Source: Candidatus Aminicenantota bacterium (lineage in GTDB: Bacteria; Acidobacteriota; Aminicenantia; S016-38). From it: a stretch of 16,175 nt of DNA. A program made the translations under genes and the position numbers. Shown piece by piece: positions 13,609 to 16,175 of the stretch (positions are counted from its first letter, which is position 1; each line of letters begins with the position of its first letter). The stretch spans positions 1 to 16,175 of the forward strand of contig JAGHBF010000070.1 in NCBI GenBank assembly GCA_021161165.1, in the 5' to 3' direction. Under the pieces are notes generated by a model that was not told the origin of the DNA, searched no databases, and saw only the letters and a program-made list of their open reading frames with translations.

Positions 13609-15025
13609 GGTATTCGAAGGTTTAAAACCAGAGATTGTGTGGAAACACTTTGACGAAATCAGGAAAATCCCCCGTTGTTCAAAAAATGAGGGAAAAATAA
13701 GGGAATATGTTATCAATTTTGCGAAGAGCAAAGGTCTTGAGTATCAGGTTGACGAGGTTGGAAATGTAATTATAAGGAAAAAGGCATCAGCGGGCAAAGA
13801 AAATGCCCCTGGGGTTGTGCTTCAAGCTCACCTTGACATGGTTTGTGAGAAAAATTCAGATGTTGATTTTGATTTTGAGAAGGATGCTATCAGGGTGAAA
13901 AGGGAAGATGGATGGATAACAGCTGATGGGACCACCCTTGGTGCTGATAACGGCATAGGCGTTGCAGCTGCTCTTGCTGTTCTGGAGGATGATTCTATTG
14001 AGCACGGTCCCCTTGAAGTTCTTCTTACTGTTGATGAGGAAACGGGTCTAACAGGGGCTTCAAACCTGAAACCAGGGTTTCTTCGTGGAAAATACCTTCT
14101 CAATCTTGACAGCGAGGACGAAGGTGTGTTCTTTATCGGCTGTGCAGGAGGCAGGGATACGATATTCCGAATGAAAATAACCAGGATCAGAGGATCTGGA
14201 AAGAGTTTCGAAGTAAAGGTTTCAGGGTTGAAAGGCGGACACTCAGGAGTGGATATTCACCTTCAAAGGGGTAACGCAATCAGAATTCTTTCCAGGGTGC
14301 TTTATGAAATAGGGGATCCTAAAATATCTTTGATAGACGGAGGAAATAAAAGAAATGCAATTCCAAGGGAGGCAAGAGCCATAATTTTTGCCGACGAGAA
14401 TAAGGTTAAGGATGCTGTTGAAAAGGTGCTTTCTGAGGTTAAGGAAGAGCTTCAGTACTCTGACCCTGGAGTTAAAATAGAATATTCTCCTTATGAAGCC
14501 AATGAATACATAGAAGAAAGCAAGAAAATAATAGATTTTCTCATGAGCCTTCCCCACGGAGTTCTTGCTATGAGTCTTGCAATGAAGGGGCTTGTTGAAA
14601 CCTCAACTAACCTTGCTGTAGTAAAGACCCATGATAGCTTTGTTGAAATAATTGAATCGAGCAGAAGCTCTATAAATTCTTCTCTTAATTTTGTTTGTAA
14701 ACAGCTGAAAGCCCATGGCGACCTGGCTGGAGCTGAAACAGAGCAACCTGAAGGTTATCCCGGGTGGACTCCGAAACCAGAGTCCAGAATCCTCAATATT
14801 ATGAAGAATGTGTACAAAAGACTTTTCGGAAAAGAACCTGAGGTTACAGCCATCCACGCAGGGCTCGAAACTGGAATAATAGGGAAGAATTATCCTGATA
14901 TGGAAATGATTTCCTTTGGACCCACAATAAAATATCCACATTCTCCAGACGAAAAAGTTGAGATAGAAAGCGTGGAAAAATTCTGGAAGCTTCTGGTAGA
15001 AACCCTGAAAGAACTGTCAAGATAA
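13601..15025 (+). CDS. pepD: Aminoacyl-histidine dipeptidase PepD (M20C metallopeptidase)
   Basis: The 474-residue protein matches the usual PepD length of about 485. It hydrolyses Xaa-His and other dipeptides in the cytoplasm with a two-metal site. Ligands are visible: His77 in QAHLDMV, with Asp79 beside it; the bridging Asp116 in LGADNGIG; the catalytic pair Glu146-Glu147 in TVDEETGLTGA; Asp170 in NLDSEDEG; and His447 in KYPHSPDE near the C terminus. The lid domain with GLKGGHSGVDIHLQRGNA (about 209-226) is intact. The start is fixed by GGAGGTG seven bases upstream. It is divergent from the MFS gene and apparently monocistronic, as a strong hairpin follows its TAA. The family name is secure; the physiological dipeptides are unknown. 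Confidence 0.93.
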   Translation: MDKVFEGLKPEIVWKHFDEIRKIPRCSKNEGKIREYVINFAKSKGLEYQVDEVGNVIIRKKASAGKENAPGVVLQAHLDMVCEKNSDVDFDFEKDAIRVKREDGWITADGTTLGADNGIGVAAALAVLEDDSIEHGPLEVLLTVDEETGLTGASNLKPGFLRGKYLLNLDSEDEGVFFIGCAGGRDTIFRMKITRIRGSGKSFEVKVSGLKGGHSGVDIHLQRGNAIRILSRVLYEIGDPKISLIDGGNKRNAIPREARAIIFADENKVKDAVEKVLSEVKEELQYSDPGVKIEYSPYEANEYIEESKKIIDFLMSLPHGVLAMSLAMKGLVETSTNLAVVKTHDSFVEIIESSRSSINSSLNFVCKQLKAHGDLAGAETEQPEGYPGWTPKPESRILNIMKNVYKRLFGKEPEVTAIHAGLETGIIGKNYPDMEMISFGPTIKYPHSPDEKVEIESVEKFWKLLVETLKELSR

Positions 15026-15057
15026 CGTAAAGGGGGGATATCCTCCCCCCTTTCGTT
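15024..15057 (+). terminator. Strong hairpin after pepD, probable transcription terminator
   Basis: The ten-base arms AAAGGGGGGA (15029-15038) and TCCCCCCTTT (15044-15053) pair perfectly around loop TATCC. Four more pairs (AACG with CGTT) extend the stem past one unpaired T, to 15024-15057. The stem begins inside the pepD stop codon. Only a short, broken T-run follows, so it may act as a partial terminator or an RNA-protecting hairpin. Confidence 0.6.
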
Positions 15058-15100
15058 TGTATGGGAATTAGCGTTTTTATGTGATACACTCAATTTGAAG

Positions 15101-16175
15101 ATGTTTTTTTATTCCGAAAAACGAAATATTAAAAGAAAGATTTTAAATTCTATATGTCCAATTTGTGACGAAAAGGTTGAAAATTTAGGTCGACATATAA
15201 AAGAGATACATGGTCAGGACAAATTCGAAGAATTGGTAATCACTGCAAAGCAAGAGGGGATTTCTGACCCGCTAATAGGAAAAATTTTCGGAATATCATT
15301 CAACCAACTGGAGAAAATAATAACAGAAGAATATGGGATAAACATCAGTAATTTAAAAGGAAAAAAGGAAATAAAGTCCTGGGAACCAAAAGGATTTAGA
15401 TTAGAGTCCACTTCTGTATGGAGTTTTAAAAAAAGAGGGAATTGGGCAACACATGATTCTCGATATAGAGGGAATTGGTCTCCATACATCCCCAGAAATA
15501 TCATTTTGAGGTATTCAAAACCAGGGGATTTAGTTCTTGATTACTTTGTTGGTGGTGGAACTACAGCTATAGAGGCGAAGTTGTTGGGAAGAAGATGTAT
15601 AGCAAAAGACATAAATCCTGTTGCAATAGAATTAACCAAGAGAAATTTAAAATTTAACATACCAGAACATCTCAGAGAAGGCAGGAAAATTTACGAACCT
15701 GAGGTTTACGTTGGAGATGCAAGAGATTTGTCCGAAATCAATGAAAAAGTTGATCTGATTTGTACCCATCCTCCGTATTCAGGAATAATCAAATATAGTT
15801 CTAAAGTGGAGGGGGATCTTTCAGCTCTGCCTTACGAAGAGTTTTTTGATGCTATGAAGAAAATCGCCAGTGAGAGCTACAGAGTGCTGAAGCCTGGAGG
15901 CAAATTGGCTATGCTTATTGGGGATTCGAGAAAAAACAGATGTGTTCTTCCTATAGGCTTTGAAACAATAAAGATATTTTTAGAGCAAGGTTTTGTTCTA
16001 AAAGAACTTATTATAAAGAGGCAGCATAACTGTAAAACTACCGGATTCTGGTATAAAAGGAGTATTAAATATAATTTTTTTCTTCTGGCGCATGAATATC
16101 TTCCTGTTTTTGAGAAGCCATCAAAAGAGCCACAGGAGATGATTTATAAAATAAAAGAAGTGAAGAAACTTTATC
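15101..16175 (+). CDS. DNA (adenine-N6/cytosine-N4) methyltransferase with N-terminal zinc finger (3' end outside window)
   Basis: The frame is open from ATG 15101 to the window end (358 complete codons). Residues 19-37 form a C2H2-like finger, CPIC(x9)H(x4)H, with Cys19, Cys22, His32 and His37. A stretch that may be a helix-turn-helix follows (about 54-80, IGKIFGISFNQLEKII). From about 105 it is an amino-methyltransferase of the PF01555 type: GNWSPYIPRNIILRYSKPGD (motif X-like, 124-143), the SAM-binding LDYFVGGGTTAIEAKLLGRR (146-165), VDLICTHPPYSGIIKYS (217-233, catalytic motif IV with HPPY in place of the common [DNS]PPY) and YRVLKPGGKLAMLIGD (260-275). Motif X and I precede IV with no room for a target domain between, so recognition lies elsewhere. 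The ribosome site before the ATG is weak; TTG at 15095 is an alternative start. Sequence specificity and any partner nuclease cannot be seen. Confidence 0.82.
   Translation, partial: MFFYSEKRNIKRKILNSICPICDEKVENLGRHIKEIHGQDKFEELVITAKQEGISDPLIGKIFGISFNQLEKIITEEYGINISNLKGKKEIKSWEPKGFRLESTSVWSFKKRGNWATHDSRYRGNWSPYIPRNIILRYSKPGDLVLDYFVGGGTTAIEAKLLGRRCIAKDINPVAIELTKRNLKFNIPEHLREGRKIYEPEVYVGDARDLSEINEKVDLICTHPPYSGIIKYSSKVEGDLSALPYEEFFDAMKKIASESYRVLKPGGKLAMLIGDSRKNRCVLPIGFETIKIFLEQGFVLKELIIKRQHNCKTTGFWYKRSIKYNFFLLAHEYLPVFEKPSKEPQEMIYKIKEVKKLY

Noticed and set aside
15060..15100. A promoter for the methyltransferase gene
   Set aside because: An extended -10-like TGTGATACA is present, but it matches the hexamer at only three positions and has no -35 box at usable spacing.
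1..16175. CRISPR arrays, transposase genes or an origin of replication
   Set aside because: No spaced repeat array, no transposase reading frame and no DnaA-box cluster were seen; the only repeats are those at 4202-4281.

Overview
The window looks like chromosomal DNA from a Gram-negative, probably anaerobic bacterium. A TonB-dependent outer-membrane receptor shows there is an outer membrane. A Thi4 with His instead of Cys at the sulfur site is the sulfide-using type known from anaerobes. The DNA is AT-leaning (about 40% GC by eye, not counted), while the stems of the single tRNA are very GC-rich, which fits a moderately thermophilic lifestyle but does not prove one. I cannot name the phylum from sequence alone.

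Region 1 (1-3123, +) is a metal-uptake operon: the C-terminal part of a TonB-dependent receptor, a DUF4198/NikK periplasmic protein, a NikL-like anchored protein, CbiM/NikM and a small PDGLE/CbiN-like protein. Together they would carry Ni2+ or Co2+ from the outer membrane to the cytoplasm. No CbiQ/CbiO (EcfT/EcfA) genes follow.

Region 2 (3127-8929, -) is a leftward group: thi4 (thiazole synthesis), accA (malonyl-CoA synthesis), a Lon-like ATP-dependent protease, a five-repeat TPR protein and, after a 171-bp gap with direct repeats, a FabK-like enoyl-ACP reductase. thi4, accA, lon and tpr overlap one another and look like one transcript. fabK has its own consensus promoter, placed so close to the ATG that its mRNA should be leaderless.

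Region 3 (9028-12320, +) is the glycolytic operon gap-pgk-tpiA followed by secG and tRNA-Leu(GAG), with 1-4 base overlaps between all the protein genes. It diverges from thi4 over 98 bp in which the two predicted promoters share their -35 sequence.

Region 4 (12432-15057) holds a leftward MFS transporter and a divergent rightward pepD (M20 aminoacyl-histidine dipeptidase). Their predicted -10 boxes overlap. A strong hairpin follows pepD.

Region 5 (15101 to the window end, +) is an uncut-off reading frame of at least 358 codons: a DNA methyltransferase of the N4/N6 amino-methylase type with a C2H2-like zinc finger and a possible helix-turn-helix at its N terminus. It is the most unusual protein in the window.

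Most of the window is well-known housekeeping and transport. The less ordinary points are the zinc-finger methyltransferase, the transporter lacking an energising module, the His-type Thi4, the tightly overlapping divergent promoters and the leaderless fabK.
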